A DNA stretch of 11,713 nucleotides from Fidelibacterota bacterium (GTDB lineage: Bacteria > Fidelibacterota > UBA8477 > JABMPR01): positions 1 through 11,713 of the forward strand of contig JAUVKO010000044.1 in NCBI GenBank assembly GCA_030596225.1, read 5' to 3'. The notes under the pieces are model-generated. The model saw only the letters and a program-made list of their open reading frames with translations, did no database searches and had not been told where the DNA came from. Below are positions 1 through 7,267 of the stretch, one piece after another. The translations under genes were made by a program, and so were the position numbers. Numbering within the stretch: the stretch's first letter is position 1; each line of letters opens with the position of its first letter.

Positions 1-426
1 ACCCACCACAAAAACCAAAGGGAAGTCATAATTCACTTGAGTATAAGATCTGCTTTGAGTAGTGTGCTCCAGGGCAATAGCTGTGTATCCTTTTTGCTTC
101 AAGGCCTTAAGCGCATCGACTGCACTTGGAATTTTACGCCAGGGCACCGAATACTCTGCACCCAGAGCAGTTTTTGCGATCTCTTTACGAGGTGGTGAAG
201 CCGTATAACCACTGACAATAATCTCCTCAAGCCAAGCTCCATCAGCTGTTCTGAACATGGAGCCTACATTGAACATACTTCGAATATTATCCAGCAGGGC
301 TACTACTGGCATGCGCGGTCGCTGCTCAAGATCATCATAATCGGGATTATTATCCCGAAATATATTATGTGGGATAGTTCGAAGCGGCTCCTCATAGATC
401 GGGTTGCCACTTTTGGGTTTGGTCAT
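1..426 (-). CDS. SpoU/TrmH-family RNA 2'-O-methyltransferase, C-terminus cut by window edge
   Basis: The reading frame stays open from ATG at 426 to base 1 (142 codons), so the 3' end is missing. These SPOUT enzymes transfer a methyl group from S-adenosylmethionine to a ribose 2'-OH in tRNA or rRNA. Visible evidence is SpoU motif 1, LLDNIRSMFNVGSMFRTADG (residues 44-63), with the conserved Asn and the catalytic-type Arg59, then KTALGAEYSVPW (85-96) and the beginning of motif 2, FPLVFVVG (135-142), exactly at the edge. Motif 3 would lie outside. An N-terminal stretch of about 40 residues (with LRTIPHN) precedes the catalytic fold; I recall this form from annotated 'RNA methyltransferase' genes of FCB bacteria. 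The start overlaps the stop of the preceding membrane-protein gene as ATGA (423-426), with AAGGA about 12 bases upstream. The RNA target cannot be told from sequence. Confidence 0.88.
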   Translation of the reverse strand, partial: MTKPKSGNPIYEEPLRTIPHNIFRDNNPDYDDLEQRPRMPVVALLDNIRSMFNVGSMFRTADGAWLEEIIVSGYTASPPRKEIAKTALGAEYSVPWRKIPSAVDALKALKQKGYTAIALEHTTQSRSYTQVNYDFPLVFVVG

Positions 427-779
427 GTAATTTGATATTCCTTGATCAGGACCTTACGCAATGAAAAGCCTGCATAGCCAGCCATTGCCGCCACTACGAA
501 ACCAATAATCCCGGTGGCAAATGCAAGAATAAAACCTGAATTAGCACCCATGACTTCAGCAATACGACCAGCAATAACCTCGCTACCATTACCCCATTGG
601 TAGAGACTCATTCCAAACCAAAGTAGAAATATTCCTATTCCATTCCCGGCTGCGGCTTTAGTTAGGGAATCTTTTTCAAAAAACCCTATAACAAGTGGTA
701 CAAGAATGATCCACCACCAGGAATAAAAAAGAAGCTGTAGAATAAACACAAGTACAAGTGAGACAAGTATACTGATCAT
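423..779 (-). CDS. Small integral membrane protein of unknown function (118 aa)
   Basis: I do not recognise this family. The protein is mostly hydrophobic, with likely membrane segments near residues 3-19, 22-34, 44-61 and 84-104, a short acidic/polar break at FEKDSLTK (34-41) and a basic C-terminal tail (LRKVLIKEYQ). WWW at 21-23 and several glycines in helices 3 and 4 stand out. No catalytic motif is visible. The start is well supported: ATG overlaps the stop of the upstream acylase-like gene as ATGA (776-779), and AAGGA sits 7 bases before it. Its own stop overlaps the SpoU methyltransferase start in the same way, so it is probably translated with both neighbours. A role as membrane partner of the upstream exported hydrolase is possible but rests only on adjacency. 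Confidence 0.8.
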   Translation of the reverse strand: MISILVSLVLVFILQLLFYSWWWIILVPLVIGFFEKDSLTKAAAGNGIGIFLLWFGMSLYQWGNGSEVIAGRIAEVMGANSGFILAFATGIIGFVVAAMAGYAGFSLRKVLIKEYQIT

Positions 780-3202
780 TGATAATTCCTTAAGCTGGTC
801 AACGAGAGTTTTGAATCCTCCAAGATTATGGGGGATGTTAAAAAGTAGATGCTATAATAATTGCCTTTTACCCAATCATCGACAGCGTTGTCATAAAAAA
901 CCGAACCGGGATTGCCTGATTGACCTCCGGGATAGATACACCTTGCAGTGGGAGTTTCACCCAATTCCACGATCATACGCCAGGAAGGCCCGTGGGTTTT
1001 CTTAGTTGCATTCACAACACCACGACCTCCACCGGTATATAATCCTGTGCGCCCAAGACCGTTAACTGAAAGGAGGTGGTTGATATTGGTTCCGCGGGCA
1101 CGTCCCAGCTCCCAGGCTTCACCGTAAGGGCCAAACTCTTCTGTCAGATCGGTAAGGGTTTGCTGGAAGGCTTGATTAATAATTGCCTGGCGATTTTCTT
1201 TTTCTGGAGTGTCGATATTATCATAGTATATTAAATTTCTGTTTTTAAATAATAACTGGGCGGTGACAGATCGGGTGGGGATTTTCCGGGGCTCACCAAA
1301 CAGGGTTAGTTCATCATCCCAAATAGCATGTTCCAGATGAATCCACCATTGCCTATAAACCCAAGCGGCTTTTTGATCTGGATCAGATACATAAGCCCAC
1401 TGGTTTAGATCATCAAGAATCTCGTTTTCTATGTCAGTGAGATTGTTTTTTTCTAATTGTCGAATCAAAAACGGTAACATCAATTGTGCCTGCTTATTGA
1501 AATTGTCCATGTGCAGTTTCTGCATCTCATTGAATCCGACATTATCCATAAGTTTTAGCTGGTCATTGATACGTGATCCCCGTTCATAATCATCATACTC
1601 CCAACCCATATAATAGGGATATTGCTTGCCAACCGGATTCTGATTGGCTGAGCTGACAAAACCACGCCACGGATTGGTGATAACGGGAAGCTGATCTTTT
1701 GGTATCCACTGACGCCATTCGCCGGTCGTATCACGACCGGCCCGGACAAACTTGCCCTGATCCTGAGCTCTTAAAGGGTATTTTCCATTATGCCGGATAG
1801 CAATATCGCCATCCTTTGCCGCAAAAGCGAAGTTTTGTCCGGGGGCATTGAACTGGTCCAGGGCAGCAAAAAATGATTCCAAATCACCTGCCAGATTCAT
1901 GCCCCGAATGGCGCTCATTTCATTAGATGGATCATGTGCTGACCAACGCATTGCCAGGCCAACAGGATGGCCATTTTCCATTTGATGCTCACCAAAATAC
2001 ACAACTGGACCAAAACGAGTAATGGCAAAAGTATCTAGAACCGTTTTTTCGCCTTTAACCTGAATCTCTTCAATACGTAGATCTGACTTGATCCATTCAT
2101 CCATATATCGATATTCAGTATAATTTTTATCCTTGAATTCGATCTCAAACCAATCCATGACATCGCTACCAGCATTAGTCAATCCCCAGGCAATACTATC
2201 ATTGAACCCAATAATTACAGCTGGAGCACCGGGCATTGATACACCGTAAACATTCATGTCAGGGGTGTTCAACTGGATCTCATACCAGATAGATGGCAGC
2301 TTCAAACCCAAATGGGGATCATTGGCCAGAATTGGGAATCCTGAATGTGTTTTCTTACCTGAAACCGCCCAATTATTGCTGCCATTATCTTTATCGGGTT
2401 CTCCTTTACGGAGCGCACGCAAAAATTGAGGTTCAAAGGGAGAGGGCACTTCTTCTGTAAGCAGTGGTTCAAAACGCCAGGGCTTAGCTGCCGGGATAAC
2501 CGGATCCATCCGAGGGGTGTCATCCGGATAGTAACGCTTTACAAAATCTTCCCCCATGGCCGATCTTATGATGCTCAGATCCATTTCTGAATTACGGCCA
2601 GTGAGATCCCAGGCCATAAACTTGAGCAATAACGCCGTTTTTAGCGTGGACCACACTTCCGGTTCATAATTCAACAATTTATACTCCAGGGGAAGAGTGG
2701 CCGGTGTCAGCTTGTCGATCCAGGTATTTACTCCGTTCGCATAAGCCTGCAGGACTAAATGGGTTTCAGGATCTTCATTCATGACATTTATCGTTTGCTC
2801 AGCAGCCATTAATAAGCCCCGACGACGTTGACGCTTGTCGAATTCAATGGCTTTAGAACCTACAATCTCAGAAACCCGACCTGCAGCCACATGAGTCTGG
2901 AACTCCATTTGCCAGAGTCGATGACGAGCTGTTAGAAACCCCTGGGCAAAATATGCATCATAGTTATTTTCCGCAAAGATATGCGGCACCTGACGTTCAT
3001 CCCAGACGACCTTAACCTCAGCTCGCAGTCCCTTAACATCTATGACCTCATCGATCCGGTCAAGTTGAGCCCCGTTTTGCCAAAACCCGGCAAAGGGATT
3101 TAAAAATTTACCAAGAGGGGGGATGCTACCCTGACTATTGTTCAGTAGCATAAACAAAATTAACAGAATTCCAAAAGCCAGGACTGTTTTAACGATTCTC
3201 AT
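776..3202 (-). CDS. Penicillin-acylase-family (S45) Ntn hydrolase, exported or membrane-anchored
   Basis: The 808-aa length matches the penicillin amidase family, whose precursor cleaves itself into two chains and hydrolyses amide bonds (beta-lactam side chains, acyl-homoserine lactones or other N-acyl amides). The N-terminus has a basic start and hydrophobic segment (residues 5-20), so the enzyme is probably periplasmic or anchored. The autocleavage site is visible as DNG-SNNWAVSG, making Ser275 the likely new N-terminal nucleophile, followed by NDPHLGL (294-300). Other family signatures are APGQNFAFAAKDGDIAI (453-469), SANQNP (518-523; its Asn probably supplies the oxyanion hole), THGPSWR (736-742) and PGGQSGNPGS (758-767). 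A spacer of poorly conserved sequence precedes the cleavage site. The start has GGAG 8 bases upstream and overlaps the HAD gene's stop as ATGA. Substrate is not predictable; quorum-signal acylase, beta-lactam acylase and general N-acyl hydrolase are all possible. Confidence 0.92.
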   Translation of the reverse strand: MRIVKTVLAFGILLILFMLLNNSQGSIPPLGKFLNPFAGFWQNGAQLDRIDEVIDVKGLRAEVKVVWDERQVPHIFAENNYDAYFAQGFLTARHRLWQMEFQTHVAAGRVSEIVGSKAIEFDKRQRRRGLLMAAEQTINVMNEDPETHLVLQAYANGVNTWIDKLTPATLPLEYKLLNYEPEVWSTLKTALLLKFMAWDLTGRNSEMDLSIIRSAMGEDFVKRYYPDDTPRMDPVIPAAKPWRFEPLLTEEVPSPFEPQFLRALRKGEPDKDNGSNNWAVSGKKTHSGFPILANDPHLGLKLPSIWYEIQLNTPDMNVYGVSMPGAPAVIIGFNDSIAWGLTNAGSDVMDWFEIEFKDKNYTEYRYMDEWIKSDLRIEEIQVKGEKTVLDTFAITRFGPVVYFGEHQMENGHPVGLAMRWSAHDPSNEMSAIRGMNLAGDLESFFAALDQFNAPGQNFAFAAKDGDIAIRHNGKYPLRAQDQGKFVRAGRDTTGEWRQWIPKDQLPVITNPWRGFVSSANQNPVGKQYPYYMGWEYDDYERGSRINDQLKLMDNVGFNEMQKLHMDNFNKQAQLMLPFLIRQLEKNNLTDIENEILDDLNQWAYVSDPDQKAAWVYRQWWIHLEHAIWDDELTLFGEPRKIPTRSVTAQLLFKNRNLIYYDNIDTPEKENRQAIINQAFQQTLTDLTEEFGPYGEAWELGRARGTNINHLLSVNGLGRTGLYTGGGRGVVNATKKTHGPSWRMIVELGETPTARCIYPGGQSGNPGSVFYDNAVDDWVKGNYYSIYFLTSPIILEDSKLSLTSLRNYQ

Positions 3203-3828
3203 GTTAGATACTCCAATTCTGGAAATTGTCTCTTCAATTCTTCACAAAAAGCAGCATAATCACTAAAATGGATGCTGTTTAAACCCTGATCACGACCAGC
3301 CAGTACATTAGATTCAAGATCATCAATGAACAAAATTTCCTCCGGTCTGAAACCGCTTTTCCGAATTGCCTTTTGATAGATTAGTGGCTCAGGTTTCATG
3401 CTCCCCACCATAAAACTGTAGATGCCCCCTTTGACCCATTGCATAAATGGGAATTTCTGTATTAGAAGATCATAATGGAAATCGTTGGTGTTACTCAACA
3501 ACCATACTGGAAAATCTTGAGTAACTGCTTTAAGAAAGGCAATAGTCTCCGCCCTGGGGAAAAGCATGTTTTCCCAATACGCTTTAAATGTCTCAAGAGA
3601 CATCTTCTCCCGACTCCCATAATTGATCAATAATTGCTCATAAAACTGGTTGGAACTCAGGTGACCTTTTTCATAAGTGTTTAGTAACTCTCGTGACATT
3701 GCCCGCTGAATCTGCTCTTCACTTACCTTTAACAGTATAGACAATTTCTCCATAGCAGGATCAGGGTTAACCCGCACTAGAACACCACCGACATCAAAGA
3801 AAAATGCTTTTATTTTAATTGTTTTCAT
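3199..3828 (-). CDS. HAD-superfamily hydrolase, subclass IA, with D-x-G motif I
   Basis: This 209-aa protein is a likely phosphatase. Motif I is FFDVGGVLV, with nucleophile Asp12. The usual general acid/base Asp two residues later is Gly14, as in the YihX-like group of HAD proteins (FDxGNV). Motif II is LSNTND (Ser112), motif III is GSMKPEP (Lys145) and motif IV is FIDDLESN (Asp169/Asp170). The helical cap lies between about residues 20 and 95. I chose ATG at 3828: the frame extends upstream only to a TTG at 3864, and that extension (MRLYLKNCIRLS) would begin inside a palindromic repeat. No strong ribosome site precedes 3828, so the start is less certain than the fold. The stop overlaps the acylase-like gene's start as ATGA. 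Substrate is unknown; sugar phosphates are the usual targets of YihX relatives. Confidence 0.87.
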   Translation of the reverse strand: MKTIKIKAFFFDVGGVLVRVNPDPAMEKLSILLKVSEEQIQRAMSRELLNTYEKGHLSSNQFYEQLLINYGSREKMSLETFKAYWENMLFPRAETIAFLKAVTQDFPVWLLSNTNDFHYDLLIQKFPFMQWVKGGIYSFMVGSMKPEPLIYQKAIRKSGFRPEEILFIDDLESNVLAGRDQGLNSIHFSDYAAFCEELKRQFPELEYLT

Positions 3829-3854
3829 GCTTAGTCTAATACAATTCTTCAGAT

Positions 3855-3878
3855 AGAGACGCAATGCATTGTGTCTCT
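3855..3878. repeat. Imperfect 24-base palindrome between the GT2 and HAD genes
   Basis: The left arm AGAGACGCAATG and right arm CATTGTGTCTCT are reverse complements except for one position, which would be a G-U pair in one RNA strand. It sits in the only wide gap (3829-3894) of an otherwise compact operon. The arms share AGAGACG with the longer inverted repeat at 9775-9826, so the two look like members of one dispersed family. No T-run follows on either strand, so an intrinsic terminator is unlikely. Confidence 0.7.
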
Positions 3879-3894
3879 GTCATATACTCATACA

Positions 3895-4830
3895 TTAAAG
3901 TGTATCTCGAGTAGATTTAGATTTTCCTTTAAACAATAACAATGCAATAATTCTGGGGATTAGGGATAAATACAGTAACACACCTATAAGAAAATTCATG
4001 GGTTGCTGGTGAAAACGTGTAAAGTGTTTTTCGAAATACCGAAAGAAGGAAATTTGAGAGCTTAATGTCATTTTTATTTTGGCTTGTTTGACACTCACCC
4101 CTCCAAAATGCTTGATCACATATTCTGGTAAATACCAAATCTCAAAACCAGTATCTTTTACACGCTTGCAAAGGTCAACATCATTAAAAAACATGGGGAA
4201 ATTCAGATCGAAACCCTTCAAGTTCCGAAACAACTCTCCCTTTATCAGAAGAGCAGCGCCGGCTGGTTGATCTACCTGACAACGATTTTCGTGGTCAAAA
4301 TCACCCATTTTCCATGCATTAAAGTGGGCGCTTTGCGGGAAAAAGTAAGCCAAACCAAAAATATTATAAAGAACATCCGTGTGTCGTGGAAAACGCCGAC
4401 AGGTTTTTTGGATTCGGCCATCAGGAAATTGCAACCGGGGAGCCACAATTCCGATCTGTTCACTCTTTTCAAGTTCATCCAATAAACCAGCCAGCACACC
4501 TGTCTGCACTATTGTATCCGGGTTCAGGATCAGAATCTGTTTTCCCTGCGCCAATGACAGAGCCTGATTATTTCCGGAGGCAAATCCCCGATTAGCTCTA
4601 TTCAGTTTAATGCATAGCTCTGAATGTTGTGTCTCAAGCTCCTTAAGTATAATCTGAGTATCGTCAGTAGAATTATTGTCAACAATAATGATCTCTCCCG
4701 GGATCGAGTTAAGCTCCGGAATAAGACTTTCAACACATGCGTGTATAGTCTGGCTTGAGTTATAGGTAACGATGAGAACTGACAGATAAATTGAGCGTTG
4801 TGCGTCCCCGACAGCTTGATCCTTCGTCAT
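3895..4830 (-). CDS. Glycosyltransferase family 2 (WbbL/rhamnosyltransferase-like)
   Basis: This 311-aa GT-A fold enzyme transfers a sugar from a nucleotide sugar onto a glycan or lipid acceptor on the cytoplasmic face of the membrane. Motifs in order: LSVLIVTYNSS (16-26), IIIVDNNSTDDT (47-58), NRANRGFASGNN (77-88), ILNPDT (101-106, the DxD-like metal/nucleotide site), QPAGAALLIKG (188-198), FFNDVDLCKRV (214-224, the catalytic ED-like region) and KHFGGVS (240-246). A hydrophobic segment at about 279-300, followed by lysines, suggests C-terminal membrane attachment. This is the arrangement of WbbL-type rhamnosyltransferases in O-antigen or exopolysaccharide clusters, but no other glycan gene lies nearby. 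The start is ATG at 4830, 18 bases after the TPR gene's stop; no clear Shine-Dalgarno precedes it. Donor and acceptor are unknown. Confidence 0.92.
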   Translation of the reverse strand: MTKDQAVGDAQRSIYLSVLIVTYNSSQTIHACVESLIPELNSIPGEIIIVDNNSTDDTQIILKELETQHSELCIKLNRANRGFASGNNQALSLAQGKQILILNPDTIVQTGVLAGLLDELEKSEQIGIVAPRLQFPDGRIQKTCRRFPRHTDVLYNIFGLAYFFPQSAHFNAWKMGDFDHENRCQVDQPAGAALLIKGELFRNLKGFDLNFPMFFNDVDLCKRVKDTGFEIWYLPEYVIKHFGGVSVKQAKIKMTLSSQISFFRYFEKHFTRFHQQPMNFLIGVLLYLSLIPRIIALLLFKGKSKSTRDTL

Positions 4831-4848
4831 TATTGTTGAGAATCAGAT

Positions 4849-5697
4849 CTATTTGATGTTGTTTTTAGCGATAAGGTCTCTGACCTCTTTTTCTTCGCTT
4901 TCAATCCGCTCAATATTGCTGGATTTTTCCCGAAGAAACTGGAGGACCTCCAGGGCATTATCATACATTCCCTGGTCTTTGAATATCTGCATCAAAGTAA
5001 ATGTCGCCATGGATCGGGTAATGTTATGTTTCACTGCAGGTGTTTGGCGAGCCAGGGGTTTTACTTTGGGTTTTGGCAGCTCAGGCGTTTCAGATTTCAA
5101 TTCTGGTTCCATGGGTGTGACTGGATCAGCAACTACTGGATCCGGAATAGGATCAGCAGGCTCAAGTTCAGTAGAGTCTTCATCCTCTGGAGCGATTTCA
5201 ACCATGGCAGACCGTTCCAGGCTGGCAGCTAGATCCTCTAAGAATTTATATTGTCCAGCTTGAGCTGTCATATTCCGTGCGCTGGGGTATTTTTGATAAA
5301 ACCGGGTTGCATCTGGATGTCCCGGAAGTGCTTTATTCAGGAGGTGCACCAGAAAAGCAATCTGCTCTGCTTCCATGGTGTCTCCCAAGTTTTTTACAAG
5401 TTCTATGATCACACCAGGGAAGGGTTCTCTGGTCAAGATACACTCAACCATATGTTTCATGGACTGGGTTACCTCACCCTTAGCCATATAAATTTCGCCC
5501 ATCAACTTGTGCAAAACACCCGTGCTTTCAGCATTCTGCAATCCTAATTGACAAATCTTCATGGCACGATCCAATTCCCCGGCTTCCATATTCTGCTTGG
5601 CATACCAAGCAAACAGCGTGGACTTGGGGTTCTCAAGCAGGTGTGCTTCCAGATTTTCCTGTTTCTTTAATAATTCATCACGATTTCTGACATCCAC
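4849..5697 (-). CDS. TPR-repeat protein with Pro/acid-rich linker
   Basis: This is a 282-aa protein without catalytic motifs. The N-terminal half resembles tetratricopeptide repeats: one unit at about 25-58 (WYAKQNMEAGELDRAMKICQ) and another at 60-91 (LMGEIYMAKGEVTQSMKHMV). Residues 165-220 are low complexity, rich in Pro, Glu and Asp (for example PADPIPDPVVADPVTPMEPE), and must be an extended linker. A last TPR-like unit lies at 228-260 (LMQIFKDQGMYDNALEVLQFL), followed by a charged helix. There is no signal peptide or membrane segment, so it is probably a cytoplasmic scaffold. ATG at 5697 follows the carboxyltransferase stop by 19 bases, with a GGGAGAGGGG purine run upstream. It sits between an acyl-CoA enzyme and a glycosyltransferase; which one it serves, if either, cannot be told. 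Confidence 0.85.
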   Translation of the reverse strand: MDVRNRDELLKKQENLEAHLLENPKSTLFAWYAKQNMEAGELDRAMKICQLGLQNAESTGVLHKLMGEIYMAKGEVTQSMKHMVECILTREPFPGVIIELVKNLGDTMEAEQIAFLVHLLNKALPGHPDATRFYQKYPSARNMTAQAGQYKFLEDLAASLERSAMVEIAPEDEDSTELEPADPIPDPVVADPVTPMEPELKSETPELPKPKVKPLARQTPAVKHNITRSMATFTLMQIFKDQGMYDNALEVLQFLREKSSNIERIESEEKEVRDLIAKNNIK

Positions 5698-5716
5698 TTG
5701 AAGCCCCTCTCCCTAT

Positions 5717-7267
5717 TTACAGTGGGATATTTCCATGTTTTTTTTGTGGGTTTGAATCAACCTTGTTTTCCAGCATTTCAAATGCTCTAATCACCTTAAG
5801 ACGGGTTTTATTGGGTTCAATGACCTCATCCACATAACCCCGACTTGCAGCTGAATACGGATTGGCAAAACGTTCAGAGAATTCATCAGTCAAACTCTCT
5901 AAAGCTGCTTCCGGATCTTTAGCCTTGGCGATCTCCTTACGGAAAATAATTTCTGTAGCCCCTCTGGCTCCCATTACTGCAATCTCCGCACAGGGCCAGG
6001 CAAAATTAATATCACCGCGAATATGCTTGGAGTTCATCACATCATAGGCCCCACCATACGCTTTTCGAGTAATAACAGTAACTCTGGGCACCGTCGCTTC
6101 TGCGAAGGCATACAGTAGTTTGGCTCCATGACGAATAATTCCTCCCCACTCCTGGTCTGTTCCCGGCAAAAATCCCGGAACATCCTCAAAGGTCAGCAAG
6201 GGAATATTAAAAGCATCACAAAAACGTACAAACCGAGCACCTTTTACAGCAGAATCAATATCAAGAACCCCTGCCAAATGAGCCGGTTGATTCGCAACAA
6301 TTCCCACAGGTTTTCCATTCATCCGGGTAAACCCAACCACCATATTCATGGCAAAATCTTTGTGAACCTCAAAAAATTCACCATTATCAACCACCATGTT
6401 GATGACATTTTTCATATCATATGGTTTATTGGCATTTTCAGGAATAATCGTATCCAGAGCATCATCAGCTCTGTCGATTGGATCATCACAAGGAATGGTT
6501 GGAGGATTCTCTAGATTGTTCTGTGGAATAAAACTTAAAAGGTTTTTAATGCCTTCGATCACTTCAATTTCATTATTACAAGTAAAGTGACTTACACCGG
6601 ATTTGGAACCGTGAGCTGTAGCCCCACCCAGATCTTCTTTGGTCACTTCCTCGTGGGTGACAGTTTTCACTACCTCCGGTCCAGTCACAAACATATAGCT
6701 GGTGCCTTTGGTCATAAAAACAAAATCGGTGATTGCTGGTGAATAAACTGCACCCCCGGCACAAGGACCGAGAATTGCAGAAATCTGAGGTACTACTCCA
6801 CTCATCAGGGTGTTGCGTAGAAAAATATCCGCATAACCGGCTAAACTGACAACGCCTTCCTGGATACGAGCACCACCACTATCATTCAAGCCAATTACCG
6901 GAGCGCCCACTTTGGATGCAAGATCCATGACCTTGACAATTTTTTCTGCATAGGCTTCAGATAGAGATCCCCCCATGACTGTGAAATCCTGACTAAAAAC
7001 AAAGACAGTGCGACCATTGATTGTTCCATGTCCGGTAACCACACCATCTCCTAGAAACTTTTGTTTATCCAGCCCAAAATTTGTCGACCGGTGGGTAACT
7101 AACATACCCATTTCTTCAAAAGATCCTGTATCCAGGAGTAGATCCAGGCGTTCTCTGGCCGATAATTTCTGCTTGGCGTGTTGAGCATCAAGACGTGCTT
7201 GACCCCCACCAAGAAGGGCTTCTTTGCGAAGTTCTTTTAATTGTTTCAGGCGATCATTGCGATTCAT
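5717..7267 (-). CDS. pccB: Acyl-CoA carboxylase beta subunit (propionyl-CoA carboxylase / methylmalonyl-CoA decarboxylase carboxyltransferase)
   Basis: This 516-aa crotonase-fold carboxyltransferase moves CO2 between carboxybiotin and an acyl-CoA. It belongs to the PccB/MmdA family. Signatures are KLSARERLDLLLD (34-46), SQDFTVMGGSLSE (92-104), LNDSGGARIQEG (127-138), GPCAGGAVYSPA (167-178, an oxyanion-hole region), TFEDVPGFLPG (359-369), RKAYGGAYDVM (401-411) and the C-terminal KHGNIPL. The Asp in GGAYDVM corresponds, as I recall, to the residue linked to propionyl- over acetyl-CoA preference in Streptomyces PccB. I chose ATG at 7267 over a TTG at 7288: the ATG overlaps the preceding stop as ATGA and has AAGGA 9 bases upstream. 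Biotin carboxylase and biotin carrier are absent, so it could act in propionyl-CoA carboxylase, transcarboxylase or a Na+-pumping methylmalonyl-CoA decarboxylase. The adjacent B12 subunit supports methylmalonyl-CoA chemistry. Confidence 0.95.
   Translation of the reverse strand: MNRNDRLKQLKELRKEALLGGGQARLDAQHAKQKLSARERLDLLLDTGSFEEMGMLVTHRSTNFGLDKQKFLGDGVVTGHGTINGRTVFVFSQDFTVMGGSLSEAYAEKIVKVMDLASKVGAPVIGLNDSGGARIQEGVVSLAGYADIFLRNTLMSGVVPQISAILGPCAGGAVYSPAITDFVFMTKGTSYMFVTGPEVVKTVTHEEVTKEDLGGATAHGSKSGVSHFTCNNEIEVIEGIKNLLSFIPQNNLENPPTIPCDDPIDRADDALDTIIPENANKPYDMKNVINMVVDNGEFFEVHKDFAMNMVVGFTRMNGKPVGIVANQPAHLAGVLDIDSAVKGARFVRFCDAFNIPLLTFEDVPGFLPGTDQEWGGIIRHGAKLLYAFAEATVPRVTVITRKAYGGAYDVMNSKHIRGDINFAWPCAEIAVMGARGATEIIFRKEIAKAKDPEAALESLTDEFSERFANPYSAASRGYVDEVIEPNKTRLKVIRAFEMLENKVDSNPQKKHGNIPL

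Noticed and set aside
601..611. TAGAGACT stretch resembling the palindrome arm
   Set aside because: It is a single arm within the membrane-protein gene, with no inverted partner nearby.
3588..3603. Inverted repeat ATGTCTC-AA-GAGACAT, resembling the AGAGACG palindromes
   Set aside because: It lies inside the HAD coding region (encoding MSLETF) and lacks the AGAGACG arm extension; ordinary codons explain it.
3829..3864. TTG-initiated N-terminal extension of the HAD protein
   Set aside because: The added residues are not part of the HAD fold, and the TTG lies inside the palindromic repeat; ATG 3828 places motif I at the usual distance from the start.
4853..5263. 136-codon plus-strand frame
   Set aside because: It is antisense to the TPR gene; its serine-rich composition mirrors the opposite strand's Pro/Glu/Asp codons.
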